A stretch of 37,315 bases of DNA from F1-20-MAGs119 sp040401695 (GCA_040401695.1 JBBANY010000013.1:1-37315), one strand, 5' to 3'; shown: positions 22,451-30,378, numbered from the stretch's first letter. The notes: generated from the sequence alone by a model not told the origin. A program made the numbers and translations.

Positions 22451-24400
22451 ATGTCGAAGTACTTGTCGCTGTTTCAGCCGATCACGGTTGGGCGAATGAA
22501 TCTCACCCATCGTCTGATGGTGCCGCCGCACTCGGCTGGCGCCAGCAATTTCATGGGCAACGAGGAACAGTTCCAGAAGTTCGTGCAGTACTACGTCGCG
22601 CGCGTGAAGGGCGGCAACGAGTGGGTCGGCGGCGGTCCGGTGTTCGTGAAGAACCCGCTGCCGCTTGGCTTCGAACCGACCGGAGTCGGAGCAAACGGCC
22701 CGGGACATTTCCGCAACCCGCTGTATCCCGACCGCGTGAAGCGGATGATGGACGCCATCCACGAAGCGGGTGGCTACGGCACGGTGCAGATGGTGTTGCA
22801 GGGCGGCAAGCCTTTGTCGCCGTCGCAAGAGCCGAGTGGATACGCAGACTTCAAGATTCCGCACGCGATGGATCGCGACGAAATTGCGTGGATGATCAAG
22901 GAATACGGAGAGTCCGCCGCTATTGCGATCGCCCAGGGTGTCGACGTCATCGAGTTGCATGCAAACCACGACGACTTGTTGCAATGGTTCCTTTCACCGA
23001 AAACCAACAAGCGCACCGATGAATACGGTGGCGACGAAGAAGGTCGGCGCAAGTTCCTGAAGGATGTCGTCGACTCGATTCGTGCCCACCAGCCGCGCAA
23101 CGTGACACTGGGGCTGCGTTTGTGCATCGACGAACTTCTCGACGGTGGCTATGACGTCAACTACTGCCGCTACCTGCTCGAGAAGTTCACCCAGGACGGC
23201 ACGGTCGACTACTTCTCTCTCGACGTCGGCAACAACTGGGGTGTCCCGTCGTACATCCAACTCGGGGCGCACCCCGAAGGCCACTGGGCCGACCTATGCG
23301 GCAAAGCGAAGAAGGGAACACACCTTCCCGTTATCTACGTCGGTCGCGTTACATCACCCGAAAAGGCAGCAGAGATCATCGAAAAGGGCCAGGCCGACAT
23401 CGTCGGCATGGTGCGTGCGAACATCGCCGACAGCAACTTCGTGAACAAGGTGCGCCGCGACCTCGCCCACACGATCCGCCCCTGTGTCGGACTGAACGAC
23501 TGCATCCACCGGAGCACCGTCGAGGGTTTGGGCTTCGGCTGCGCCGGCAACCCGCTGTCGGGCCGTGAATCCGAGGGTGGCCTGAAGCCCCTCGTGAAAA
23601 AGAAGCGCGTGCTCGTCATCGGTGCGGGCCCCGCGGGCATGGAACTCGCCGGACTTGCGGCCGAGCGCGGGCACGAAGTGACGCTCTGGGAAAAGGCACC
23701 CGAACTCGGCGGCCAGATCACGCTTTCATCGAAGGTGCGGATGAACCGCAACTACGCCAAGTGGGTGCGCTTCCAAGAGTGGCGTCTCGCCGATGCCGGT
23801 GTGAAGGTCGAACTGAACAAGGAAGCAACACCGGACGAAGTGTTGAAGTTCGGCGCAGACGCGGTGTGCGTCGCCACAGGGGCAAGGGTGCGCAAGCCCG
23901 GAATCCCCGGCGAGAACCTGCCGCATGTTCTCACGGTCGCCCAGGTGTTGAACGGGGAGAAGAAGCCCGGCAAGCGAGTGCTCGTTCTCGCAGAAGACGA
24001 CCGCCCGTCACCTCTGACCGTCGCCGAACACATCGCAGGCCACGGCCACGAGGTCACCGTCATGTTCCCGACGATCGCCCCGTCGCAACTCGTCGGGTCG
24101 TACTCGATCGGGTCGATGATGGCGATGGTCGACGAAGCCGGCGTGAAAGTGAAGACGATGTTCCGCGCTGTCGAGATCGGCAAGGGTTGGGTCAAGGTCG
24201 CCCATTCGTACAGCAACCGCACGAAAAAACTGAAGAAGATCGACACCGTCGTCCTTGCCACCGGCAGTTACTCAGAGACGACCCTGTACGACGCGCTGAA
24301 AGGCAAGCACCCCGAGTTGCACATTCTCGGTGACGCCTACGCACCACGGCGCTGGACGTTTGCGACGCAGCAGGCACTCGCCCTCGCCCAAGCCCTCTAA
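22451..24400 (+). CDS. OYE-family NADH:flavin oxidoreductase fused to FAD/NAD domain
   Basis: 649 residues, the layout of 2,4-dienoyl-CoA reductase and trimethylamine dehydrogenase. The FMN TIM barrel (about 1-340) has IELHANHDDLLQWFLSPKTNKRTDEYGGD, close to the family HGAHGYL-type active-site motif but with altered residues. The Fe-S segment reads C345-V-G-L-N-D-C351 with a further C364; the second cysteine expected in CxxCxxC is Leu348, so one of four [4Fe-4S] ligands is missing. An FAD Rossmann motif VLVIGAGPAGMELAG follows (about 387), then a second nucleotide domain. It reduces a C=C or oxidises an amine; substrate unknown. The start has GGGAGGGACCC before the ATG. Confidence 0.88.
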   Translation: MSKYLSLFQPITVGRMNLTHRLMVPPHSAGASNFMGNEEQFQKFVQYYVARVKGGNEWVGGGPVFVKNPLPLGFEPTGVGANGPGHFRNPLYPDRVKRMMDAIHEAGGYGTVQMVLQGGKPLSPSQEPSGYADFKIPHAMDRDEIAWMIKEYGESAAIAIAQGVDVIELHANHDDLLQWFLSPKTNKRTDEYGGDEEGRRKFLKDVVDSIRAHQPRNVTLGLRLCIDELLDGGYDVNYCRYLLEKFTQDGTVDYFSLDVGNNWGVPSYIQLGAHPEGHWADLCGKAKKGTHLPVIYVGRVTSPEKAAEIIEKGQADIVGMVRANIADSNFVNKVRRDLAHTIRPCVGLNDCIHRSTVEGLGFGCAGNPLSGRESEGGLKPLVKKKRVLVIGAGPAGMELAGLAAERGHEVTLWEKAPELGGQITLSSKVRMNRNYAKWVRFQEWRLADAGVKVELNKEATPDEVLKFGADAVCVATGARVRKPGIPGENLPHVLTVAQVLNGEKKPGKRVLVLAEDDRPSPLTVAEHIAGHGHEVTVMFPTIAPSQLVGSYSIGSMMAMVDEAGVKVKTMFRAVEIGKGWVKVAHSYSNRTKKLKKIDTVVLATGSYSETTLYDALKGKHPELHILGDAYAPRRWTFATQQALALAQAL

Positions 24401-24460
24401 CCCCAAGGGATCTCGGTGTGAAAAGACCCGTTTTTCGCGACGTCGCGCACCGAGATCCCT
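24397..24460 (+). repeat. Structured intergenic repeat, copy 2
   Basis: Begins at the final C and TAA of the oxidoreductase gene. GGGATCTCGGTGTG (24407-24420) pairs with CGCACCGAGATCCC (24446-24459) with one G-T wobble, a 14-bp stem. Inside, GAAAAG faces TTTTTC and GCGACGTCGC is palindromic. Compared with copy 1 the right arm has changed in step with the left, as expected if the structure matters. Confidence 0.78.
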
Positions 24461-24505
24461 GCAAAATCACGTGGAATCGGCGCGAGTTTCTGCAAGGCTG
24501 ACGCG

Positions 24506-25738
24506 GTGACCACGGGCAAAGAACTCAAGCAGTCGGACAAATTGGCCGACGTCCTCTACGACATTCGAGGACCCGTGCTCGAAGAGGCTCGTCGTCTCGA
24601 AGACCTCGGTCATCGCATCATGAAACTGAACATCGGCAACCCGGCGCCGTTCGGTTTCGAAGCGCCGCCCGAAATTCTTGTCGACGTCATCCGCAACCTC
24701 CCCAACGCCCAGGGATATTCCGATTCACAGGGAATCGTGTCGGCCCGCACCGCGGTCGTGCAGTACTACCAAACGCACGGCATCGACATCACCAACGTCG
24801 ACGACGTGTGGCTGGGCAACGGTGTGAGCGAACTCATTCAGGTTGCCCTGCAGGCACTGCTCAACAACGGCGACGAAGTTCTCATTCCGGCACCCGACTA
24901 TCCGTTGTGGACCGCAGCGACCAATCTTGCCGGAGGCAAGGCCGTCCACTATCTGTGCGACGAGGACAACGGCTGGAACCCCGACGTCGAAGACCTGCGC
25001 AGCAAAATCTCCGATCGCACCAAGGCGATCGTCGTCATCAACCCGAACAATCCCACCGGCGCCGTCTACAGCACGTCGACACTGCGACAGATCGCCGACA
25101 TCGCCGCCGAGCGCAATCTCGTCGTCATGGCCGACGAGATCTACGACAAGATCCTCTACGACGACGCCACGCACACGCCGTTTGCCGCCATCGCCCCCGA
25201 CGTCTTCACTCTCACGTTCAACGGACTCTCCAAGGCGTACCGCCTCGCCGGTTTCCGTTCGGGCTGGATGGTGATGACCGGGCCGCGTCGTCACGCTGCC
25301 AGCTACATCGAGGGCATCACAATGCTCACCAACATGCGTCTGTGTGCCAATGTCCCTGCACAACACGCAATCCAAACCGCACTCGGCGGCCGCCAGAGCA
25401 TCAAGGACCTCATCCTTCCCGGGGGTCGCCTTCTCGCCCAACGCGACGCCGCGGTCAAAGCCCTCGAAGCAATTCCCGGCGTCTCATGCGTCAAGCCGAA
25501 GGGTGCGCTCTACATCTTCCCGAAGCTCGACCCCGAGGTGTATCCCATCAAAGACGACCGTCGCTTCGTGCTCGACTTCCTGCGCGCTGAACACGTTCTC
25601 GTGGTTCAGGGGACCGGCTTCAATTGGCCCAAGCCTGACCACCTGCGCATCGTCACGCTGCCCTGGGCAAAGGATCTCACCGAAGCCATCGGCCGCCTCG
25701 GACGGTTCTTGTCGACCTGGGTTCCGCCCAAGGACTGA
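24506..25738 (+). CDS. PLP-dependent aminotransferase, alanine-aminotransferase type (class I/II)
   Basis: 410 residues, fold-type I aminotransferase resembling E. coli AlaA/YfbQ and the mycobacterial AspC group. Seen: LGHRIMKLNIGNPAPFGFEAP at the N-terminus, YSDSQG, the cofactor-stacking region GNGVSELIQVALQALL, INPNNPTGAVYS (substrate/PLP contacts), ADEIYDKILYD with the PLP-ring Asp, and the PLP Lys in NGLSKAYRLAGFRSGW. It probably makes alanine or another amino acid from its 2-oxo acid using glutamate. The GTG start at 24506 has no good ribosome site, so it may be leaderless. Convergent with the small membrane-protein array. Confidence 0.9.
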   Translation: MTTGKELKQSDKLADVLYDIRGPVLEEARRLEDLGHRIMKLNIGNPAPFGFEAPPEILVDVIRNLPNAQGYSDSQGIVSARTAVVQYYQTHGIDITNVDDVWLGNGVSELIQVALQALLNNGDEVLIPAPDYPLWTAATNLAGGKAVHYLCDEDNGWNPDVEDLRSKISDRTKAIVVINPNNPTGAVYSTSTLRQIADIAAERNLVVMADEIYDKILYDDATHTPFAAIAPDVFTLTFNGLSKAYRLAGFRSGWMVMTGPRRHAASYIEGITMLTNMRLCANVPAQHAIQTALGGRQSIKDLILPGGRLLAQRDAAVKALEAIPGVSCVKPKGALYIFPKLDPEVYPIKDDRRFVLDFLRAEHVLVVQGTGFNWPKPDHLRIVTLPWAKDLTEAIGRLGRFLSTWVPPKD

Positions 25739-25744
25739 GAACGT

Positions 25745-26032
25745 CTATCGCAATGCAATAGCGAGCAGCGCGATGAACTGGGCCGAAAAGAGCCCGATCA
25801 TCCTCCGCAGTTGCGTGTTCAACTTCTCCGTCACGAGTACGTTGATTTCGTTCTTGAGATTGACCCGGTGAAATTCCATATCTGACCGCAGTTGCTCGAT
25901 ATCGCCTTGACGCGCGACATCGCCCCAGCCGGTCGGCGGTAGATGTTCCATCAAAGTGTCAGCCACGGAAGCTCCAAACTGATCACGCAATGCCCGGTGG
26001 AGAACAAAGCGTCGAGATTCGGTAATCATCAC
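25745..26032 (-). CDS. Small coiled-coil protein with C-terminal membrane helix, array copy 1
   Basis: About 95 residues, the only intact member of a three-copy array. The N-terminus is ITESRRFVLHRALRDQFG. The centre LMEHLPPTGWGDVARQGDIEQLR has the MEHLPP and ATKRDLD-like pattern of small actinobacterial proteins resembling the DUF1640/coiled-coil type. A coiled coil leads to the C-terminal helix GLFSAQFIALLAIALR. I choose GTG 26032, six bases after GAAAGG; ATG 26029 and ATG 26056 are alternatives. A perfect inverted repeat covers the region just before the ribosome site. Function unknown. Confidence 0.7.
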   Translation of the reverse strand: MMITESRRFVLHRALRDQFGASVADTLMEHLPPTGWGDVARQGDIEQLRSDMEFHRVNLKNEINVLVTEKLNTQLRRMIGLFSAQFIALLAIALR

Positions 26033-26041
26033 AGTCATCCT

Positions 26042-26064
26042 TTCGGTGGTGTTCATCCACCGAA
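26042..26064 (-). promoter_or_regulatory. Inverted repeat before array copy 1
   Basis: TTCGGTGG, seven bases, CCACCGAA: a perfect 8-bp inverted repeat directly before the ribosome site. The same element with one change precedes copy 2. It may be an operator or an RNA hairpin that controls translation. Confidence 0.6.
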
Positions 26065-26078
26065 TGTGTGCGCGAAGG

Positions 26079-26336
26079 TCAGCAGATCAGCGCAACGACC
26101 AGAAGCACCAGAAATTGCAGCGGCAAGAAAATGATCATCCGCCGCAAATGTCGATCGAATATCTCCTCGAGGCCAGAGCGAATGTCCTCCCGAAAAAGTG
26201 CCAGATCCCTTTGTCGGACAAGATCAGCCTCGCCCGACGGCGGGAGGTGTTCCATCGATGTGCTGTCCACGGTGTCTCCAAACAAGTCGGGCAAAGTTTG
26301 AGGAAGGTCGAGTCGACTTTATTCGCTGATGCTCAC
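26079..26336 (-). pseudogene. Array copy 2, interrupted near its start
   Basis: Aligned with copy 1, the GTG at 26336 starts VSISE and then meets TAA at 26321-26319, an extra codon relative to copy 1. After the stop the same frame continues with LPDLFGDTVDSTSMEHLPPSGEADLVRQRDL, a coiled coil and the helix MIIFLPLQFLVLLVVALIC. A shorter product could be made from TTG 26294 or the ATG of MEHLPP, so it is either a pseudogene or a re-started small protein. Confidence 0.65.
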
Positions 26337-26345
26337 AGTAATTCG

Positions 26346-26368
26346 TTCGATGGTGTTCGTCCACCGAA
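26346..26368 (-). promoter_or_regulatory. Inverted repeat before array copy 2
   Basis: On the minus strand TTCGGTGG, seven bases, CCATCGAA: one mismatch from the perfect repeat before copy 1. Flanking bases are also alike (CATTCGGTGGA, GAACACCA), showing that leader and gene were duplicated together. Confidence 0.5.
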
Positions 26369-26390
26369 TGTATGCGTGGGTACCGATGAA

Positions 26391-26437
26391 TCAGCGCAGC
26401 GCGATCGGCCAAAGTGCTACAAATTGCGCCGAGAAAA
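26391..26437 (-). pseudogene. Array copy 3, C-terminal remnant
   Basis: Only the last helix survives: RIFSAQFVALWPIALR and stop, against GLFSAQFIALLAIALR in copy 1. It lies about 15 bases after the arfB stop with no room for the rest of the gene, so the 5' part was deleted, perhaps by the event that joined it to arfB. Confidence 0.65.
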
Positions 26438-26452
26438 TTCTCGACCCCGTCG

Positions 26453-26860
26453 TCACCAGTCACCGCGACGCTGACGCTTGGTTTCGCCACGTAACTTTTT
26501 CGACTGAATACGACGTTCAACTGCACCACGTGATGGTTTGGTCTTGCGTCGCACCGGTGCCGGGGGAGCGGCTGCATCGTCGATTCGCTCCACTGCACGT
26601 TCGAGGCACAATTGCCGGTTGCGGTACTGGCTTCGTGCAGTTTGCGACGACACGCGCAGCGTCGCCGGTAACGCCGTACGTACCCGATCCAACAACGCAG
26701 AAGACCCACGAAGCTGATCGAGGTCGATCTCGAGGGTCACCTTCGTCGACACCTTGTTCACGTTCTGACCACCGGCTCCGCCCGAACGGGAGAACGCCCA
26801 ACGCATTGCATCAGCGGGGATCACAATCCCGCGTGCGGTGCGGACGTCGTCGTCGACCAT
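26453..26860 (-). CDS. arfB: Alternative ribosome-rescue factor (GGQ release-factor-like)
   Basis: 135 residues, ICT1/ArfB (YaeJ) family. The catalytic GGQ lies in SRSGGAGGQNVNKVSTKV (about 26-40), which hydrolyses peptidyl-tRNA in stalled ribosomes. No codon-recognition domain is present. The basic C-terminal tail (RRKTKPSRGAVERRIQSKKLRGETKRQRRGD) is the part that enters the empty mRNA channel. Start at ATG 26860 is only four bases after the end of tRNA-Gly on the same strand, with no ribosome site outside the tRNA. Upstream in-frame codons run through the tRNA and are not coding. Confidence 0.9.
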   Translation of the reverse strand: MVDDDVRTARGIVIPADAMRWAFSRSGGAGGQNVNKVSTKVTLEIDLDQLRGSSALLDRVRTALPATLRVSSQTARSQYRNRQLCLERAVERIDDAAAPPAPVRRKTKPSRGAVERRIQSKKLRGETKRQRRGDW

Positions 26861-26863
26861 CGG

Positions 26864-26934
26864 AGCGGGTGACGGGAATCGAACCCGCATTCTCAGCTTG
26901 GGAAGCTGATGTTCTGCCACTGAACTACACCCGC
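26864..26934 (-). tRNA. tRNA-Gly (anticodon CCC)
   Basis: 71 bases. Acceptor GCGGGTG pairs with CACCCGC, the D arm has GTTCAGTGGCAGAAC, the anticodon stem TCAGC/GCTGA holds loop TTCCCAA with anticodon CCC, and the T arm GCGGGTTCGATTCCCGT is standard. CCA is not encoded (the bases after the discriminator are CCG). It reads GGG codons. It lies between arfB (same strand) and dcd (opposite strand). Confidence 0.95.
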
Positions 26935-26984
26935 AGAACAGCATGGAACGCTGTCGGGACTGAAGGATACCAGTGCCGTCTGGC

Positions 26985-26990
26985 TATGGT
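26985..26990 (+). promoter_or_regulatory. -10 element for leaderless dcd
   Basis: TATGGT, seven bases, then GTG 26998. The ATG within this hexamer (26986) is in frame, but the family N-terminus ILSDRDL fits the GTG start and a leaderless transcript. Confidence 0.5.
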
Positions 26991-26997
26991 TTTGGGC

Positions 26998-27564
26998 GTG
27001 ATTCTGTCGGACCGCGACCTGCTTGCCGAGATCAACAAGGGCTCGATCATCATCGAACCCTTCGACCCGGCGTGCGTGCAACCATCGTCGATCGACGTCA
27101 AGGTGTCGAACCTCTTCCGCGTGTTCCGCAACCACTCGGCTGCGGTTCTCGATGTGAAGAAGGACTTGACCGACCTCATGGAACTCGTCGAAGTGCCCGA
27201 GGGCGAAGCCTTCATGCTGCATCCCGGCGAGTTCGCACTCGGGTCGACCCTCGAGCGTGTCGGCGTTCCGAACAACCTGGTTGCCCGCGTCGAGGGCAAG
27301 AGCTCGCTTGGCCGTCTCGGCCTCGTCATTCACTCGACGGCCGGCTTCATCGACGCCGGCTTCGACGGTCACGTGACACTCGAACTGGCAAACCTCGCCA
27401 ACCTTCCGATCACGTTGTACCCGGGCATGAAGATCGGCCAGATCAGCTTCATCACGATGACATCACCCGCCGAAAAGCCCTACGGCTCGGGTGCGCACGG
27501 CTCGAAGTACCAGGGCCAGCGAGGCCCGACACCGAGCCGCTATTTCGAGAACTTCAAGAAGTAG
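26998..27564 (+). CDS. dcd: dCTP deaminase
   Basis: 188 residues. Converts dCTP to dUTP, and in actinobacteria often on to dUMP, supplying thymidylate synthesis. Seen: N-terminal ILSDRDLLAEI, IEPFDPACVQPSSIDV, EGKSSLGRLGLVIHSTAGFIDAGFDGHVTLEL, which holds the nucleotide-binding Ser/Arg residues and the catalytic Glu in the last part, and GQISF. The C-terminus SKYQGQRGPTPSRY closes over the nucleotide and is conserved. Whether the enzyme is bifunctional (deaminase plus dUTPase) cannot be told by eye. A neighbouring tRNA-Gly is a recurrent arrangement in actinobacteria as I recall. Convergent with the Fe-S reductase gene, three bases apart. Confidence 0.95.
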   Translation: MILSDRDLLAEINKGSIIIEPFDPACVQPSSIDVKVSNLFRVFRNHSAAVLDVKKDLTDLMELVEVPEGEAFMLHPGEFALGSTLERVGVPNNLVARVEGKSSLGRLGLVIHSTAGFIDAGFDGHVTLELANLANLPITLYPGMKIGQISFITMTSPAEKPYGSGAHGSKYQGQRGPTPSRYFENFKK

Positions 27565-27567
27565 TCG

Positions 27568-29844
27568 TTACTCGCCGGCGACGGGAGTGCTGAGTGGCGC
27601 ATCGGCGCCCGCGTTGCGCTCGCCGTTCTCGATCGCTTCGAGAACGTGGATCGCGATGTCGGCAACCTTCACCTGGTCCTCTTCGGCACCGGCAGCCTTC
27701 ACTCCGTCGTCGAGCATGATGTAGCAGAACGGGCAAGCGGTGGCGACGCGGGTTGCGCCGGTGCTGAGCGCTTCGCGCGCACGCTCGTCGTTCACCTTGG
27801 TGCCGATCGACTCTTCCATCCACATGCGGGCACCACCGGCGCCGCAGCACATGCCCTTGGTGCCGTTGCGCGGCATCTCGACGATCTGCACGCCCTTGAT
27901 GCTGCCGACCACCTTGCGCGGCGCCATGTAGACGTCGTTGTGTCGACCGAGGTAGCACGAGTCGTGGTACGTGATGCGGTCGTCGAGCGTTGCGCCACTC
28001 ATGTCGAGCTGGCCACTCGTGATGAGTTGCTCGAGCAGTTCGCTGTGGTGGACGACTTCGTAGTTGCCGCCGAGCTGGGGGTACTCGTTCTTCAGCGTGT
28101 TGAAGCAGTGCGGGCATTGGGTGATGATCTTCTTCACGCCCATGCCGTTCAGCATCTCGACGTTCGGCATGGCGAGCATCTGGAACAGGTACTCGTTGCC
28201 GCTGCGGCGGGCCGAGTCACCGGTGCACATTTCGCTGGGGCCGAGAATCGCGACGTCGATGCCGGCGCGCTTCAGAAGCTTCGCCATCGACTGCGTGACC
28301 TTCTTGTTCTTGTCGTCGAAGCTGCCCGCGCAACCGACCCAGTAGAGGTATTCGGTCTGCAGTGGAGAGCCTGGATCGACGACTTCAACTTCGAGATCCT
28401 TTGCCCAGTCGGCGCGGTCACCCTGGTTCATGCCCCACGGGTTGCCCTGGTTTTCCATGGCGCGGTAGGCGTTGCCCAGTTCGGCCGGGAAGTTCGATTC
28501 CATCAGCGACAGGTAACGACGCATGTCGAGGATCTTGTCGAGAATCTCGATGTTGACGGGGCAGATCTCGTCGCAGGCCTTGCACGAAGTACAGGCCCAC
28601 ACTTCTTCTGCGGTGATGCGCTCGAAGAGCGAGTTTGCACCGATCGTGATCTCCGCATCGGTACCGATGGGCGGTGACACACGGCCACCCTCGGCATGCG
28701 TGGCGGTGGCAGCCATGACCTCACCGGTCTTCAACACGATTTCGCGCGGGTCGAGCGGCTTGCCGGTGGCGTGGGCCGGGCACACGCTGGTGCAGCGACC
28801 ACACATCGTGCAGGCGTCGGTGTCGAGCAGTTGCTTCCAAGTGAAGTCCTCGACGACGGCCGCACCGAACGACTCGAGCGAGGTCTCGGTGAGGTTCGGC
28901 ATCGCCTTCATGGCGCCCTTCGGACGATCACGGTCCTTGAGATACATGTTCAGCGGCGAAGTGAAAATGTGGCGCAGCATCGTGATCGGCAGCAACAACA
29001 GGAACGCGATGAAAGTGAGAACGTGGGCGACCCACCAGATCTGGTGCCAGTTCTCGAGGGTGCCGGCCGACATTCCGTCGAAGAGCTGAGCGAGTGGGTA
29101 GCCGACGAAGCTCCACTTCTCGAAGTCCATGTCGACGCCCGACGCCGACTGTTCGGCGATGCGGAACGCCTCGGCTCCGAAACCCGTGACACCGATGCCC
29201 AACAAGACACCGAGAATCGCGGCGTGTTCGGGCTTTGTCTTGATGCGGATGCGGTACGGCCGCTGCACGTAGCGACGGAGAATCGCCCACACGACGCCGG
29301 CCGTGAACACGACACCGGCGAGATCGCCGATCATCGCGTAGGCCTGGTACACGCGGCCATGCAGGAACTTCAGGCTCTCGGGCATCTGGTGATCGATCTC
29401 GAGAACCGTGGTGACGCCGAGCAACACGAGGAATCCGAAGTAGATCATCGAGTGCATGAGACCCGCGGCAGAGTCGCGCAACAGGGTGCGCATGTAGACA
29501 CCCGCGCGGTAGTCGGCGAGGCGACGCTTCACGTTCTTCGGGGTGGTGCGGCGACGATCGGGCGCGCCGCGTTCCCAGTTGCGCACGCGGTCGGCGAAGC
29601 GCAGTGATCCCCAGACGATGAGCATGGGGATGACGGTGTAGAAGGCGGCCTGCAGCGGACCGGGGATGCCGTCGAACACCTTGCGCGATACGGCGGAGTC
29701 GCCGTGCCAGTGGGTGATCTGGGGCAGGATGCCCGAGACCACGGTGAAGGCCCCGACACCGATGCCGATGGCAATCGACAACTGATGGGGCTTGAAACGA
29801 CGCGGGGCGCCGTCATTTTGTACGGGGGCACTCGGGCTGCTCAT
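27568..29844 (-). CDS. Membrane-bound Fe-S heterodisulfide-reductase-like protein
   Basis: About 758 residues. The N-terminal third has five or six membrane helices of the nitrate-reductase gamma/respiratory type (for example AGLMHSMIYFGFLVLLGVTTVL and WWVAHVLTFIAFLLLLPITML). Two [4Fe-4S] motifs follow, CTMCGRCTSVCP and CTSCKACDEICP. Two CCG-type cysteine domains come last (VGCAGSFDD...CPHCFNTL and DSCYLGRHND...MCCGAGGARMW...CPFCYIML). It resembles mycobacterial Rv0338c, an iron-sulfur reductase. It would pass electrons between membrane quinone and an unknown soluble partner. ATG 29844 is chosen, with TAGGGT ten bases upstream. Electron donor and acceptor are unknown. Confidence 0.9.
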   Translation of the reverse strand: MSSPSAPVQNDGAPRRFKPHQLSIAIGIGVGAFTVVSGILPQITHWHGDSAVSRKVFDGIPGPLQAAFYTVIPMLIVWGSLRFADRVRNWERGAPDRRRTTPKNVKRRLADYRAGVYMRTLLRDSAAGLMHSMIYFGFLVLLGVTTVLEIDHQMPESLKFLHGRVYQAYAMIGDLAGVVFTAGVVWAILRRYVQRPYRIRIKTKPEHAAILGVLLGIGVTGFGAEAFRIAEQSASGVDMDFEKWSFVGYPLAQLFDGMSAGTLENWHQIWWVAHVLTFIAFLLLLPITMLRHIFTSPLNMYLKDRDRPKGAMKAMPNLTETSLESFGAAVVEDFTWKQLLDTDACTMCGRCTSVCPAHATGKPLDPREIVLKTGEVMAATATHAEGGRVSPPIGTDAEITIGANSLFERITAEEVWACTSCKACDEICPVNIEILDKILDMRRYLSLMESNFPAELGNAYRAMENQGNPWGMNQGDRADWAKDLEVEVVDPGSPLQTEYLYWVGCAGSFDDKNKKVTQSMAKLLKRAGIDVAILGPSEMCTGDSARRSGNEYLFQMLAMPNVEMLNGMGVKKIITQCPHCFNTLKNEYPQLGGNYEVVHHSELLEQLITSGQLDMSGATLDDRITYHDSCYLGRHNDVYMAPRKVVGSIKGVQIVEMPRNGTKGMCCGAGGARMWMEESIGTKVNDERAREALSTGATRVATACPFCYIMLDDGVKAAGAEEDQVKVADIAIHVLEAIENGERNAGADAPLSTPVAGE

Positions 29845-29903
29845 AGCGATGGCAACCCTACTTGCCCAGTCGTTGGCTTGTCCCACAGTGGGGACAAGCC
29901 GGC

Positions 29904-30329
29904 TCAGCCGTAGTGCGCGCGATCGAGGTCGCGGATGCGGGTGGCGAGGGCCGCGAGCAGCTTGTGGCCGACGGCGGGAACCTCGTCGATGACAGCGAGC
30001 AGTTTGCGCTGTTCGAGCACGAGTACGTCGCAATCGGTGTCACACACCACGGTTGCAGTGCGTGAGCCCTGGTCGAGAAGCGACAGTTCGCCGACCATTG
30101 CGCCGGCCTGAGCCGTGGCGATCTTCTTGCCGTTGCGCTTCACCGTTGCGTTGCCCGAGAGGATGACGTAGGCCTGCTTGCCTGCAGTGCCCTGGGTGAT
30201 CATCGTCGTGCCTGCCTTCAGGGTGACGCGCTCGGACGCCTTGGCGATCTTGCCGAGGTCACGGGCGTTGCACGAAGAGAAGAGCGGAACTTTGGCGAGG
30301 TACTGAAGAGGGGTCTTTTTCGAGGCCAT
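29904..30329 (-). CDS. Single-domain cyclic-nucleotide-binding protein
   Basis: 141 residues holding one cNMP-binding domain: YLAKVPLFSSCNARDLGKIAKASERVTLKAGTTMITQG (about 8-45), then GKQAYVILSGNATVKRNGKKI, and the phosphate-binding cassette MVGELSLLDQGSRTATVVCDTD with the usual Gly-Glu and Arg-Thr. No DNA-binding HTH or enzyme domain follows, so it is not a complete CRP. Start ATG 30329. A 14-bp palindrome lies 50-63 bases upstream. The next gene downstream is the Fe-S reductase, about 60 bases on, so cyclic-nucleotide control of that enzyme by protein contact is conceivable (inference). Confidence 0.82.
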   Translation of the reverse strand: MASKKTPLQYLAKVPLFSSCNARDLGKIAKASERVTLKAGTTMITQGTAGKQAYVILSGNATVKRNGKKIATAQAGAMVGELSLLDQGSRTATVVCDTDCDVLVLEQRKLLAVIDEVPAVGHKLLAALATRIRDLDRAHYG

Positions 30330-30378
30330 GTGGTGAGCATAAACCGATTTCGAAACGAGTTTGTGCAAATGCGCCAAG

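Noticed and set aside
26864..27564. tRNA-Gly as an integration site for a mobile element
   Set aside because: No integrase, no direct repeat of the tRNA 3' end and no foreign-looking genes nearby.
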